Assembly: GCA_030612725.1 (NCBI GenBank) | Contig: JAUWNJ010000015.1 | Coordinates: forward strand, 1-64,000 | Reading direction: 5' to 3' | Origin: Planctomycetales bacterium | GTDB taxonomy: Bacteria; Planctomycetota; Phycisphaerae; SM23-33 | DNA length: 64,000 nt | In this document: positions 16,063 to 24,831 of the stretch, piece by piece | Layout of the letters: every line of letters starts with the position of its first letter | Position numbering within the stretch: the first letter of the stretch is position 1 | The notes under the pieces: generated by a model | Databases searched by the model: none | What the model was told of the DNA's origin: nothing | What the model saw: only the letters and a program-made list of their open reading frames with translations | Position numbers and translations under genes: made by a program

Positions 16063-16623
16063 ATGGATTATCCGGAAATACAACTTCCAGGACAGGTATC
16101 AACGGTCACCGTAGTGCCGGGGCGATCCGACAGCGGAGATACGCCCTGCCACGACGAAGCGACGCAACCCGGACCGTCCGGGCAACTTGATGCCGAACTG
16201 ACCGGAATCCGCAACGCTCGCAAGGCGCTGCAGCAGGCAGCCGGGAAATTTAAGGAACTCCAGGGGCAATTTCTCGCCGAAGCCCAGCAGCAATTGGTGG
16301 ACCTGTCCATCGAGATAGCAAAAAAGGTTCTTATGCAGGAAATTCAGGCTGATCGGCATCATATCGACCCGATTGTTACCGAAGCGTTAAGCCGGGTTCC
16401 TAACCGGACCGACGTCGTCGTGCATCTGCATCCTGACGACCTCGCCCGTTGCGAACAGGCCGGTGAGTCTGATGAAGCAAGCGACAAAAGCACCGTCAGT
16501 TTCGTTGCCGACCCGAAAATCAAGCGTGGCGGATGCCTTCTGCAAACCTCGCGTGGAGATGTGGAATCCTCCATAGACGGACAATTGGAAGAAATCGCCC
16601 AGGCACTGAAGAACCCGGAGTAA
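16063..16623 (+). CDS. fliH: flagellar export ATPase regulator FliH
   Basis: 186 residues. It begins 3 bp after fliG. The N-terminal 45 residues are variable. Residues 50-100 are a helical, coiled-coil-prone region with Ala/Gln/Glu-rich repeats (NARKALQQAAGKFKELQGQFLAEAQQQLVDLSIEIAKKVL). The C-terminal domain has VVVHLHPDDLARCEQ and DPKIKRGGCLLQTSRGDVESSIDGQLEEIAQAL, typical of FliH/YscL. It forms the peripheral stalk linking FliI to the C ring and controls ATPase activity. It is followed directly by fliI. Confidence 0.92.
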   Translation: MDYPEIQLPGQVSTVTVVPGRSDSGDTPCHDEATQPGPSGQLDAELTGIRNARKALQQAAGKFKELQGQFLAEAQQQLVDLSIEIAKKVLMQEIQADRHHIDPIVTEALSRVPNRTDVVVHLHPDDLARCEQAGESDEASDKSTVSFVADPKIKRGGCLLQTSRGDVESSIDGQLEEIAQALKNPE

Positions 16624-16629
16624 CGTTCC

Positions 16630-18003
16630 ATGCTGGTTGATCTTGAGACATTTCAGAGCAGGCTCAAACGGGTCAATTCCATACCCTATCGCGGGACCGT
16701 CGTCCGCGTATCCGGTATGGTTGTGGAATCCAAGGGTCCGCCGGTCGGTATCGGTCAGTTGTGTGAAATTCGCCTCACCGACGGTAAGAGCGCATTGGCT
16801 GAAGTGGTGGGCTTCAACAACGAAAACTGTATCCTCCTTCCGTTGGAGGGTATCGGCGGAATCGCGCCGAACGACGTGGTCATTACCCGGTCTTCACCAA
16901 GATACATGAAACTCAGCGAGGATATTCTCTCAAGAGTAATCGACGGACTGGGAAGAGACCTCGACGGTAAAGGTCCCATCGTCGGAGACGAAATGCGCCC
17001 GCTTGACTGCGCATCGGTGCCCCCCCTGAGCCGGAAAAAGATTACCGAACCCCTGTCGTTCGGTATCCGTTCATTCGACGGGTTGTTGACGTGCGGGAAA
17101 GGTCAAAGAATCGGAATCTTCGCCGGTAGCGGGGTGGGAAAAAGCATGCTGCTCGGCGAAATCGCACAGGTCAGTTCAGCCGACGTCAATGTCGTGGCGC
17201 TCATCGGCGAACGCGGAAGGGAGGTCCGCCAATTCCTCGAAGAATCCCTCGGACCCGAAGGTCTCGCCAAAAGCGTGGTAATCGTAGCAGCCGCCGACGC
17301 CTCACCCATCCAGCGGGTCAAAGGCGTATTCACCGCTGTTACTATCGCTGAATATTTCCGCGATAAGGGTAACGACGTCCTGTTTATGATGGATTCGCTG
17401 ACCCGTTTCGCCCAGGCCCAACGCGAAATAGGACTAGCAGCCGGTGAACCGCCCGCCACCAAGGGATACTGCCCCAGCGTCTTCACGCTCCTTCCGAAAC
17501 TCACCGAACGCCTCGGATGCACCGAAACCGGAAGCATTACAGGCGTACTGACGGTCCTCGTCGAAGGCGACGACATGAACGACCCCGTAGCCGATGCCGC
17601 TCGCTCCCTGCTCGACGGGCATATCGTGCTTTCGCGAAAACTCGCCGAACAGGGACACTACCCCGCCGTAGATATTCTACAAAGCGTCAGCCGATTGATG
17701 AGTTCGGTTACCACCGACGAACACCAGTCGGCCGCCCGCAATTTCAAGGCAATCTATTCGACCTATCAGAACGCCGAAGACCTGATAAACATCGGCGCTT
17801 TTTCGCCGGGAAGCAACCATCGAATCGACAAGGCAATCTCGCTCATCGACCAGGTGAACGACTTCCTGGTCCAGCCAATCGGCGAGCGGTCCGGCTTTGA
17901 CCAGACGACTCAGCGACTACGTGAAATAACCCAATCGTGGGAATTTCTCCTGCCCGAAGCGCAGCCAGTCGGCGCAGGCGCAAAGAGTGAGGCAAGTAGA
18001 TGA
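16630..18003 (+). CDS. fliI: flagellum-specific export ATPase FliI
   Basis: 457 residues, ATG 6 bp after fliH. An F1-ATPase-beta-like fold: N-terminal beta-barrel (about 15-90), Walker A FAGSGVGKS (164-172), GERGRE (193-198), Walker B VLFMMD (250-255), the type III ATPase signature with PPATKGYCPSVFTLLPKLTERLG, and a C-terminal helical domain. It forms a hexamer at the base of the export apparatus and uses ATP to unload and unfold substrates with FliH and FliJ. Full length for the family. Confidence 0.96.
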   Translation: MLVDLETFQSRLKRVNSIPYRGTVVRVSGMVVESKGPPVGIGQLCEIRLTDGKSALAEVVGFNNENCILLPLEGIGGIAPNDVVITRSSPRYMKLSEDILSRVIDGLGRDLDGKGPIVGDEMRPLDCASVPPLSRKKITEPLSFGIRSFDGLLTCGKGQRIGIFAGSGVGKSMLLGEIAQVSSADVNVVALIGERGREVRQFLEESLGPEGLAKSVVIVAAADASPIQRVKGVFTAVTIAEYFRDKGNDVLFMMDSLTRFAQAQREIGLAAGEPPATKGYCPSVFTLLPKLTERLGCTETGSITGVLTVLVEGDDMNDPVADAARSLLDGHIVLSRKLAEQGHYPAVDILQSVSRLMSSVTTDEHQSAARNFKAIYSTYQNAEDLINIGAFSPGSNHRIDKAISLIDQVNDFLVQPIGERSGFDQTTQRLREITQSWEFLLPEAQPVGAGAKSEASR

Positions 18004-18482
18004 AGCGATTTCAATGGCCATTACAACGCCTTCTCGACGTTACGATCCAGCGAGAACTGGCGGCAAGGGCGAAATTGTTCGCTCTTTCACGCAAGATCGC
18101 CGACGTCCACAGGAAAATTTTCTACCACCAGGCATCCCTGCGAATCGCATTGGCTGAACTGTCCAATAAAAACCTCGAAAAACGCCTCCCCGAACAACAG
18201 GTCTTTATGCAGTGTTCCGAAGCCGAGGAGGAAAGACTCGACAAATTGAGAGAAAACCTCCGTGTCCTGAAAAAAGAACGGGCCGAGAAAATCGACGTAT
18301 TCACCAAGACGAAATCCTCGCGTGAAACACTGGAACGATTGCGGGAAGAATCGCTTCAGCGACACGAGAGAGAAACGATTAAAGAACAGCAAAAACAACT
18401 GGATGAAAACGCCCAGACTGCATTCGCCCGCAAAATGATTTCACTTGCGGGTATGCAGCCCGGTATGAGGAGCGCGACATGA
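18000..18482 (+). CDS. fliJ: flagellar export chaperone/stalk protein FliJ
   Basis: 160 residues, ATGA overlap with fliI. It starts MKRFQWPLQRLLDVTIQRE, the typical FliJ opening. It is almost wholly coiled coil, with runs of Glu/Lys/Arg (ERLDKLRENLRVLKKERAEKIDVF...). FliJ is the central stalk of the FliI hexamer, similar to F1 gamma, and links it to FlhA. Position after fliI and size match the family. The sequence is weakly conserved, so the call leans partly on context. Confidence 0.88.
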   Translation: MKRFQWPLQRLLDVTIQRELAARAKLFALSRKIADVHRKIFYHQASLRIALAELSNKNLEKRLPEQQVFMQCSEAEEERLDKLRENLRVLKKERAEKIDVFTKTKSSRETLERLREESLQRHERETIKEQQKQLDENAQTAFARKMISLAGMQPGMRSAT

Positions 18483-19129
18483 CCGGAAAATTACGAATTA
18501 TCGTTCTGGCAGGAATCGGGATCGTGGGGTTCGGAGGGGCGTACCTCGCCTCGTCCATGTTTGGGACTAAGCAACAACCGACAACCCGTCCTGCAGGTGA
18601 AACAAAAGACCAAGGGGATGATTTTGCGTCTTTACCGACGTCAGGACAATCGATATCAAACGCAAAGAGGGAAAAAGAACTGACCGAACTGATCAGGGAA
18701 GTCCGCCTGAAAATCAGGAATTGCAGGAAAAAGACCGACGAACTGGAAAAGCGAGAGAAACGCGTCCGTATCGCCGGCGAAATGCTCAAGAAACAGGCGG
18801 AGGAACTCGAAGCGCTGCGAATGCAACTGGTCTCGCCGTTGACGCGTATCCGCGAAGTAATTGCCGAACTCGAAAGCACCAGGGTACACATCGCCAAAAA
18901 CGAACAGTCCAACATGAAACGCATCGCCAAAATGTGCGAAAAAATGGACTCCGCCAACGGCAGCCAGATGCTTATCGGAATGTGCCAGAACAACCAGGAA
19001 GACGACGCGGTGAAGATACTTTACTACATGTCGGAACGATCAGCTGGGAAACTGCTTGCGGAAATAACCGACAAGACACTCGCCGCCAAATTGTGCGGAA
19101 AATTGAAGAAAGTCCAGGAAAAGGGGTAA
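18479..19129 (+). CDS. MotE/YlxF-like membrane-anchored motility protein
   Basis: 216 residues, ATGA overlap with fliJ. An N-terminal membrane helix (about 5-25, IIVLAGIGIVGFGGAYLASS) is followed by a short linker with PTTRPAG and a long coiled coil (about 60-150). The C-terminal segment (KMCEKMDSANGSQMLIGMCQNNQEDDAVKILYYMSERSAGKLLAEI) resembles the MgtE N-terminal-like/MotE region. In other species MotE-like proteins are encoded between fliJ and motA or fliK and help periplasmic or stator components. The family assignment is inferred from architecture and position. Confidence 0.7.
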   Translation: MTGKLRIIVLAGIGIVGFGGAYLASSMFGTKQQPTTRPAGETKDQGDDFASLPTSGQSISNAKREKELTELIREVRLKIRNCRKKTDELEKREKRVRIAGEMLKKQAEELEALRMQLVSPLTRIREVIAELESTRVHIAKNEQSNMKRIAKMCEKMDSANGSQMLIGMCQNNQEDDAVKILYYMSERSAGKLLAEITDKTLAAKLCGKLKKVQEKG

Positions 19130-19133
19130 TACC

Positions 19134-19931
19134 GTGGATATCGCAACTATCGTAGGCGTAATCCTGGGTCTGATATGTATCGTCGGCGCTATTGTTACCA
19201 GCAGCAGCATCGGGCTGTTCGTGCACATACCCTCCATGCTGATTGTGATCGGCGGGATGCTTGCAGCGACACTGATCCACTTCTCGCTGAAGCAGGTGAT
19301 GAGCATCGTGCCGGTAGTCAAAAAGACTCTGTTCTGCAAACTGCCGACACACCAGGAACTCGTCCAGGACATGGTGAACTACTCCGCCATCAGCAGGAGG
19401 GACGGGGCACTGGCGCTGGAGCAGCAACTAAGCAACGTGGATGACCCGTTTCTACTAAAGGCAATGAGGCTTGTAGTGGACGGTCAGGAAGAGCAGGCAG
19501 TGGCCGAAACGCTCGCTACCGAGATCCAATACCTCCAGGAACGACACTCCGACGGTAAAAAGATCATGGAGTTCATGGGCGCATCCGCTCCTGCCTTCGG
19601 CATGATCGGAACACTGATCGGACTGGTGGCAATGCTCCAGAACCTCTCCGACCCGTCAGGTCTGGGCGCCGGTATGGCAGTGGCGTTGATTACCACATTC
19701 TACGGAGCACTCGTGGCAAACCTGGTGTTTATCCCCTTGGCGGGGAAACTGGGAATCCGCTCGAAACAGGAAACACTGATGCGGGAAATGATCCTCGAAG
19801 GCACAGTCGGAATCGCTCGCGGTGAAAGCCCGACCGTCGTGCGGGAACGGATGCAGACCCTCGTCTCGGCCAAACATCGCGAAGAAGTCAAACCCGACAT
19901 CAGTTCAAAGGGACAATCACAGGCGGCATAA
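19134..19931 (+). CDS. motA: flagellar stator protein MotA
   Basis: 265 residues, GTG start with AAAAGGGG about 10 bases upstream. Four membrane segments: about 5-25 and 30-52 at the N-terminus and about 148-170 and 180-202 later (FGMIGTLIGLVAMLQNL and GMAVALITTFYGALVANLVFIPLA, both MotA/TolQ/ExbB signatures). The cytoplasmic loop between carries the charged residues that touch FliG. With MotB it forms the ion channel that drives rotation. The gene abuts the first motB-like gene. Confidence 0.94.
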   Translation: MDIATIVGVILGLICIVGAIVTSSSIGLFVHIPSMLIVIGGMLAATLIHFSLKQVMSIVPVVKKTLFCKLPTHQELVQDMVNYSAISRRDGALALEQQLSNVDDPFLLKAMRLVVDGQEEQAVAETLATEIQYLQERHSDGKKIMEFMGASAPAFGMIGTLIGLVAMLQNLSDPSGLGAGMAVALITTFYGALVANLVFIPLAGKLGIRSKQETLMREMILEGTVGIARGESPTVVRERMQTLVSAKHREEVKPDISSKGQSQAA

Positions 19932-20636
19932 ATGCTCAGACTGAGACCAAAAATAGTTAACGAAGACACTCCGGACGACGTGCCGGCGTGGATGTTGACC
20001 TTCAGCGACTGCATGACGCTGCTGCTGACCTTTTTCGTGCTGCTGTTGAGTTTTTCGTCGTTCGATGAGACCTCGCTGAAACAACTGTTCGGGGCTTTGA
20101 AGTGCCGGCCTCAACCGTCGATATTGAACCACCCCCAGACGGTTGATGATACGTTGGTGCGTGAAAAACCCCCCGTGGTGGATCGTACGGATAAGGGCGC
20201 TGAAAAAATCGCCTCAGAGAAACTGGATATAGTAAAGAATCCCAGGGAAACCGAACCCATCGTGGAGACGGACGCATACCACAACGAAAGGATATTCTAT
20301 ATTCCCACGGGTCGGCTGTTCTGGGGCAACGGTAGTGCCCTGACTCACAAGGGACAGAAATACCTGGGGAAGATTGCTCTATTCATGAGGCTGGTGCCGT
20401 GCAAGGTGATCATCGGCCAGATGAACTCGAACAGGTCGAAGCCGGCCGAGGCCAACGCCGACAACGCCGACAACGGACTGATCAGGTCCTGTGCGATTGT
20501 AAGGTTCCTGACGCATCGGCAGGGCCTTCCGGTCAGATGGTTCTGCATCCGCCCGACGCGCCCTTCACCACCGCAGAGATTCCGAAGCGAATCCGTCATG
20601 CAGGTCAGACTACTTGCCAAGGACTTGACGCAATGA
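19932..20636 (+). CDS. motB: MotB-like stator subunit 1, with divergent C-terminal domain
   Basis: 234 residues, ATG directly after the motA stop. Residues 14-45 (DDVPAWMLTFSDCMTLLLTFFVLLLSFSSF) match the MotB plug and single membrane helix; D26 is the probable ion-binding Asp. The C-terminal part (about 115-234) should be the OmpA-like peptidoglycan-binding domain. It keeps the order of secondary elements but is poorly conserved, with no clear NxxLSxxRA motif, and has a basic, Pro-rich end (RPTRPSPPQRFR). It may pair with the next gene product. Confidence 0.8.
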   Translation: MLRLRPKIVNEDTPDDVPAWMLTFSDCMTLLLTFFVLLLSFSSFDETSLKQLFGALKCRPQPSILNHPQTVDDTLVREKPPVVDRTDKGAEKIASEKLDIVKNPRETEPIVETDAYHNERIFYIPTGRLFWGNGSALTHKGQKYLGKIALFMRLVPCKVIIGQMNSNRSKPAEANADNADNGLIRSCAIVRFLTHRQGLPVRWFCIRPTRPSPPQRFRSESVMQVRLLAKDLTQ

Positions 20637-21379
20637 GAGACAGCGGTAAACCACAGGGAGACACAGCCCCGAGAACACCTGCATGGATCGTCTCATTCGC
20701 CGACATGACCACGTTGCTACTGGCGTTTTTCGTCCTGCTTCAGTCCTTTGCAGTGGAACAAAACCCGGATCTGTTCTATAAAGGCCAAGGCTCCTTCCGC
20801 AGGCACATCGCCGGGCTGGGGATCCCAAACCTGCTCTACGGTAAAGAGCAGAAAATTGATGCCGATCAACTGAAGAAGAGATTCCCCACGGAAGAAAGCG
20901 AGGGCAGGATTACCCGAATTCGCGTCCTCGACCCCGAAGACGAGCAGATTCGCAAGGTTTTTCAGGATCTCAAGCGGATGATCGAGACGAAGACCGCCAA
21001 AATCAACGTCAAGCCGAGCAACGTCTTTTCGACGCCTATCCGTTTTGAGCCTTCCGACGCGTCGCTGGATGCGCCGGCGCGGAAATACCTGAGTAATCTG
21101 GCGATGAACCTGAAACAGAACGTCGATAAAGACAACATAAAGATATATGTGGTCGGTTCGGCGGCGGACATACCGCAGGGACCGGAACAGTGGCTCCTCT
21201 CGGTCCACCGTGCAAAGGCAGCGGCGAATTTTCTGTCAAAGGCGCTGGCAGAGGAAACGGACGGACGGTCCTGGAAACTGATTGCCTGGGGAGCGGGGAG
21301 CGGAAAAGGACGACGCTCACGCTACGACGCATCGGCAGGGCAGGGATTCATTCGAATCGCAATCATTGGAGCGAAGTAA
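20633..21379 (+). CDS. MotB-like stator subunit 2
   Basis: 248 residues, starting at the ATG that overlaps the previous stop (ATGA). Residues 14-40 (RTPAWIVSFADMTTLLLAFFVLLQSFA) form the MotB membrane helix, with Asp in FADMTTLL as the candidate ion-binding residue. The C-terminal OmpA-like domain is recognisable: IRFEPSDASLDAPARKYLSNLAMNL, then IKIYVVGSAAD and WLLSVHRAKAAANFL. It retains the domain better than subunit 1. Two MotB-like genes after one motA suggest either a mixed stator or one accessory periplasmic partner. Confidence 0.85.
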   Translation: MRDSGKPQGDTAPRTPAWIVSFADMTTLLLAFFVLLQSFAVEQNPDLFYKGQGSFRRHIAGLGIPNLLYGKEQKIDADQLKKRFPTEESEGRITRIRVLDPEDEQIRKVFQDLKRMIETKTAKINVKPSNVFSTPIRFEPSDASLDAPARKYLSNLAMNLKQNVDKDNIKIYVVGSAADIPQGPEQWLLSVHRAKAAANFLSKALAEETDGRSWKLIAWGAGSGKGRRSRYDASAGQGFIRIAIIGAK

Positions 21380-21383
21380 TACC

Positions 21384-21941
21384 ATGGCAGAAGAAGAAAA
21401 AGACCCTCAATCAGTCGCAGAGGCCCTGGCGGGCGATGACGAAGGTGGTTCCGGCGGTGGATTGAGTAAAATCCTGCGTCTCGCGCTTCCCGTAGGGATT
21501 CTGGTACTCGCAGCCGGTGCCGGATATTTCGCCAACCGGATGATCGGCGGTTCGAGCGATACCCCCGCCAAAGTGTTGGCCGAGGAAGAGGAAGGACCGC
21601 CACCATCGTCCGACGACAAAGAGTACACCTATTACGACCTGGAACCAATCGTCGCCAATCTTAACGTTCCGCGACTTGAACGCTATATCCGCGTAACGCT
21701 GACACTGAAACTCCGAAAAGACGATGATGAAAAAGCCAAAGAAGTCATCGAAAAAAAGATGCCGGAACTCAAGAACAGCCTGATCCTGTACCTCTCAGAC
21801 TGCTCGCTTGATGAGATTCGCGGAAAAAAGAACCTCAACCGCATCCTGCGCGAAATTCAGGACTCCTTCAACGGGAGACTCTGGCCTGACCAACGAGGAT
21901 TAATTGCCAAGGTGGGCTACAAGGAATGGGTGATTCAATGA
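21384..21941 (+). CDS. fliL: flagellar basal body-associated protein FliL
   Basis: 185 residues from ATG at 21384 (MAEEEKDPQS). An acidic cytoplasmic tail is followed by one membrane helix at about 32-51 (LALPVGILVLAAGAGYFANR) and the periplasmic FliL domain (YTYYDLEPIVANLNVPRLERYIRVTLTLKLR...KEVIEKKMPELKNSLILYLSDCSLDEIRGKKNLNRILREI). FliL rings surround the stators and stabilise them under load. An upstream in-frame ATG at 21282 falls inside the preceding gene and is less likely. Confidence 0.93.
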   Translation: MAEEEKDPQSVAEALAGDDEGGSGGGLSKILRLALPVGILVLAAGAGYFANRMIGGSSDTPAKVLAEEEEGPPPSSDDKEYTYYDLEPIVANLNVPRLERYIRVTLTLKLRKDDDEKAKEVIEKKMPELKNSLILYLSDCSLDEIRGKKNLNRILREIQDSFNGRLWPDQRGLIAKVGYKEWVIQ

Positions 21942-22912
21942 CATCGGCGACGTCAAAATCCGACCGGATGATCAGCGACTTCCTCGCCGCTGCGAATAAA
22001 CAATCATCCTCTGCGCCCGAAGAACCCGAAGCCATTGATTACGACTGGGATTCACCCTCGTCCTTCACACTGTCCGAACTCGAAAACCTGGAGACATTCA
22101 CCGCACAGGCCGGTATCGAAATCGCAAAGGCACTGAGCGGACAAATCCACGAGGAAGTTGAATTACAAGCGGAAAAGCCGGGACAGTATTACGCCGGAAA
22201 ACTCTCGCTCCTGCAAAGCGAAACTGCCAATTATTGCGTATCGCTTTCCGCCGACGGGACCAAAACCTGCGGATTGATAGCGATTCCCGGCAAGCAGACC
22301 ATCGAATGGGTTGCGAAGGTACTGGGCGGTTCTGCAAGCGATTCAGAGCAGGAGCGAGAACTCTCTTCGCTGGAAGCGGCACTATTGCAGGATATTCTCG
22401 ACTCGGTAACAAAAGCGTTTTCGAGCGTATTCAGGCAGGCTGGCGGAAAGACCCTCAAACCGGGTACGGAAGTATCCCCAAAGGCCGAACTTCCCGAAGC
22501 GGACCCGAGCGACGAGTACACGCTTCTGTCGTTTCGGACAAGCCCTGACGAGAAGCAACCCACAATTTCAATTATTCTGACATGTGATGTCCTCGCCGAT
22601 GCTACAGGGGCCCGAAAGGCGGAGCAAGATAACGAATCGCCGGAAAATATCAGAAAAAAGATGCTGGCCACTGTCGAACAGACGCACGTGGAAGGGTTCG
22701 TAAGCCTGGGAACGGCAGACCTGACCGTACGCGAAGTTATGGGCCTTGAGGAAGGCGATGTAATGCTGATCCATAAAAAGATCGACGAACCGACTGAATT
22801 TATCGTACACGGTAAAGCAGTCCTGTCGGGATACCTGTCCCGTTGCGAAGGTCAATACGCATTGCGTATAGCCAAGCCGGAAAAAACCGCCGGTAAAGGG
22901 AAAAAACGCTGA
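21938..22912 (+). CDS. fliM: flagellar motor switch protein FliM
   Basis: 324 residues, taking the ATG that overlaps the fliL stop (ATGA); an ATG at 21926 is also possible. The middle domain begins YDWDSPSSFTLSELENLETFTAQAG, as in FliM, and the C-terminal SpoA domain reads EGFVSLGTADLTVREVMGLEEGDVMLIHKKIDEPTEFIVHGKAVLSGYLSR. The N-terminal CheY-P binding motif (LSQxEIDxLL in most species) is not clear; SDRMISDFLAAAN is only a faint match. FliM builds the C ring between FliG and FliN. Confidence 0.9.
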   Translation: MTSATSKSDRMISDFLAAANKQSSSAPEEPEAIDYDWDSPSSFTLSELENLETFTAQAGIEIAKALSGQIHEEVELQAEKPGQYYAGKLSLLQSETANYCVSLSADGTKTCGLIAIPGKQTIEWVAKVLGGSASDSEQERELSSLEAALLQDILDSVTKAFSSVFRQAGGKTLKPGTEVSPKAELPEADPSDEYTLLSFRTSPDEKQPTISIILTCDVLADATGARKAEQDNESPENIRKKMLATVEQTHVEGFVSLGTADLTVREVMGLEEGDVMLIHKKIDEPTEFIVHGKAVLSGYLSRCEGQYALRIAKPEKTAGKGKKR

Positions 22913-22939
22913 AGGAATCTCTGAAAAAGGATAAAACCA

Positions 22940-23338
22940 ATGGCTGATACACAGACAGCAGAAGCAGAAACAACAGAACAAACCGAACAAACCCCAGCCG
23001 CAGGCGATGATTCCGTGCAAGTACAGGAAGCCGACCTGCCCGAATCGACTGATAAACCCGCCGGCGGGAACGGCGGACAAATCGGCATCCTTCTGGAAAC
23101 GACAATGCCTGTGTCGGTCCAACTCGGACAAGTCAAAATCCAGGTGCAGAAACTGCTCCAGATGGGACCCGGATCGGTATTGAAACTCGACAGAAAGGCC
23201 GGCGAACCGGTGGACGTGTTCCTGCGAGGAACGAAATTCGCCACAGGACAACTGGTCGTCGTAGGCGAACACATCGGCGTGCGAATAAAGGAAATACTCT
23301 CAACGGAAGCAGACCAGGACGGAAAGGAACAGGACTGA
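22940..23338 (+). CDS. fliN: flagellar motor switch protein FliN
   Basis: 132 residues. An N-terminal 45-residue acidic, Thr/Glu-rich tail precedes the SpoA/FliN domain (GILLETTMPVSVQLGQVKIQVQKLLQMGPGSVLKLDRKAGEPVDVFLRGTKFATGQLVVVGEHIGVRIKEIL). FliN forms the bottom of the C ring and docks FliH for export. It is the last gene before a long palindromic interval, so the transcript may pause or end here. Confidence 0.94.
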   Translation: MADTQTAEAETTEQTEQTPAAGDDSVQVQEADLPESTDKPAGGNGGQIGILLETTMPVSVQLGQVKIQVQKLLQMGPGSVLKLDRKAGEPVDVFLRGTKFATGQLVVVGEHIGVRIKEILSTEADQDGKEQD

Positions 23339-23440
23339 AACAGGCAGAGCATTGATAACATTCCCTTATACTGGGCGCACAAAGTAAATACGCTGTCGGG
23401 CGATAAACGAGCCGCGACCGTGAAGGAGCGGTCAGGCCGA

Positions 23441-23602
23441 GAATTAAGGAATTAAGGGGAGGAATTAAGGGGACGGAGCACTTAATTATTGCCATGCGAC
23501 ACTAACTACCACAGAAAACAGTCTGCGTCAAGATAATTAAGTGCTCCGTCCCCTTAATTCTAATTCCGTCCCCTTAATTCCCTTAATTCCTCCCTTAATT
23601 CC
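23441..23602. repeat. REP-like palindrome with AATTAAG words between fliN and a lipoprotein gene
   Basis: A perfect 28-bp inverted repeat (23462-23489 with 23533-23560) contains AAGGGGACGGAGCACTTAAT and its complement. On both outer sides are more copies of GGAATTAAGG-type words (23441-23461; 23561-23600). The AATTAAGTGCTCCGTCCCC core resembles palindromes that accompany REP-associated transposases in other genomes, but no such transposase is in the window. The stretch 23339-23440 shows nothing else. Confidence 0.7.
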
Positions 23603-23620
23603 TGGGAATAGGAGTTTATT

Positions 23621-24637
23621 TTGAATAATACAGCCTTTGTGTTCTCGCTTGCGATTGTTGCGCATCTTGCGTGTTTATCCGGGTGCAGCACGTGTGATCA
23701 GTCTGATATAATCAAAGTTGCAAACCTGCCAATTGTAAATGCGAAGGTCTGTCCTGATCTCACCAACTGGACCATGCTCTCTTGCGTCGCCCCTCCGGAA
23801 GCAGAAATCACGGACAAAAGGTTATCTTACAAGAGACTGCCATATGGCAGGGGCTTTGCGTCAAGTCCAATCACCGGTTGCTTCGTATATGACAAAGAAG
23901 ATATCAGTGCCCCCGGATACCAGCTCTGTGTAAGGGCACGTCCCAGTGCTCCGGAAAGAGTAATCTTCACGGCCCCGTACGGACCGTCTATACGTTGGCC
24001 CTGCTTCTCGCCCAAAGGGGATAAGGTCGCATTCCTGGTGGCACATCGAACATCACGGGGCAAACTGGCTCCGCTGCAGCGTCTTTTCGTAGCCGAGTTA
24101 ATACCCAAAACCGGCAGTATGCACCGCTTGCACGATTGCGGCATGGTGAACATAAACGGAGGAAGAGTTATCTGGCGGAGTGACGGCGAGTCCATTCTTT
24201 GGGTCAATAGAAACGGTCAAATAGTCGAACTTGACCTGTCGTCCGGCGACAAATCATTCCATGAAAAAGTTGACGTACTGCTCGCTGCGACGAGGGACAA
24301 ATTCCTGGGTGCACGGAAGCACCGCCCTCTTTTTTCTGAACGTGGCTCATGGATATTGCTGTCAATATCACGAAAAGACGGAAGTGAACGTGTAATTGCA
24401 CGCATCGACGGACGATCTACTCCTTGTCTCGGACTGTTCATTCCCCGTACCTCCATTCTTTCTCTCGTTGTTGATCATCAAATCGACGAAAAAACCTTCT
24501 CCCTGCCCACTATTTTCATAGATACCGTATCCGGCACCGTCCTGGGAAAGACCGAGTTCTCTGTTGACGGATATGTTTCCAGGAAGCTCGCCGAGAGGTC
24601 TTGGCAACGCGGCTCAACAACCGTCCCGAGCAAATGA
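23621..24637 (+). CDS. TolB-like beta-propeller lipoprotein inserted in the flagellar cluster
   Basis: 338 residues, TTG start with AGGAG about 9 bases upstream (no nearby in-frame ATG). The signal peptide ends in the lipobox CLSGC (Cys 22). The rest is beta-rich with repeats resembling WD40/TolB propeller blades (SIRWPCFSPKGDKVAFLVAHRT; GGRVIWRSDGESILWVNRNGQIVELDLSSG; RGSWILLSISRKDGSERVIARIDG). It probably sits in a membrane facing the periplasm. The gene separates fliN from fliO and follows a repeat element, so it may be an insertion and not a flagellar gene. Function unknown. Confidence 0.6.
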   Translation: MNNTAFVFSLAIVAHLACLSGCSTCDQSDIIKVANLPIVNAKVCPDLTNWTMLSCVAPPEAEITDKRLSYKRLPYGRGFASSPITGCFVYDKEDISAPGYQLCVRARPSAPERVIFTAPYGPSIRWPCFSPKGDKVAFLVAHRTSRGKLAPLQRLFVAELIPKTGSMHRLHDCGMVNINGGRVIWRSDGESILWVNRNGQIVELDLSSGDKSFHEKVDVLLAATRDKFLGARKHRPLFSERGSWILLSISRKDGSERVIARIDGRSTPCLGLFIPRTSILSLVVDHQIDEKTFSLPTIFIDTVSGTVLGKTEFSVDGYVSRKLAERSWQRGSTTVPSK

Positions 24638-24802
24638 AGAATGCCCAAACCCAAAGAAAAACAGTGAAAATCGCCTATTCGTAAAGTTTTTCGACGTTTT
24701 TTTTGTTCTTCGCGTCTGATTCTTTCACGCCAAAGACCCCAAAAGAAGCATTTTATCGCTAAAATCGCTTAAAATGCCCTGAAAATAGGGGTTTAAAGGC
24801 TC

Positions 24803-24818
24803 TGGCACGGTATGTGCA
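24803..24818 (+). promoter_or_regulatory. probable sigma-54 promoter before fliO
   Basis: TGGCAC at 24803-24808 and GTGCA at 24814-24818, with GG and GC exactly 10 bases apart. One -12 base differs from TTGC. The predicted start lies near 24829, only about 3 nt before the fliO ATG at 24832. Either the message is nearly leaderless or the true fliO start is further downstream; a start at 24814 is ruled out if this promoter is used. Confidence 0.55.
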
Positions 24819-24831
24819 CCTCTTACGGGAT

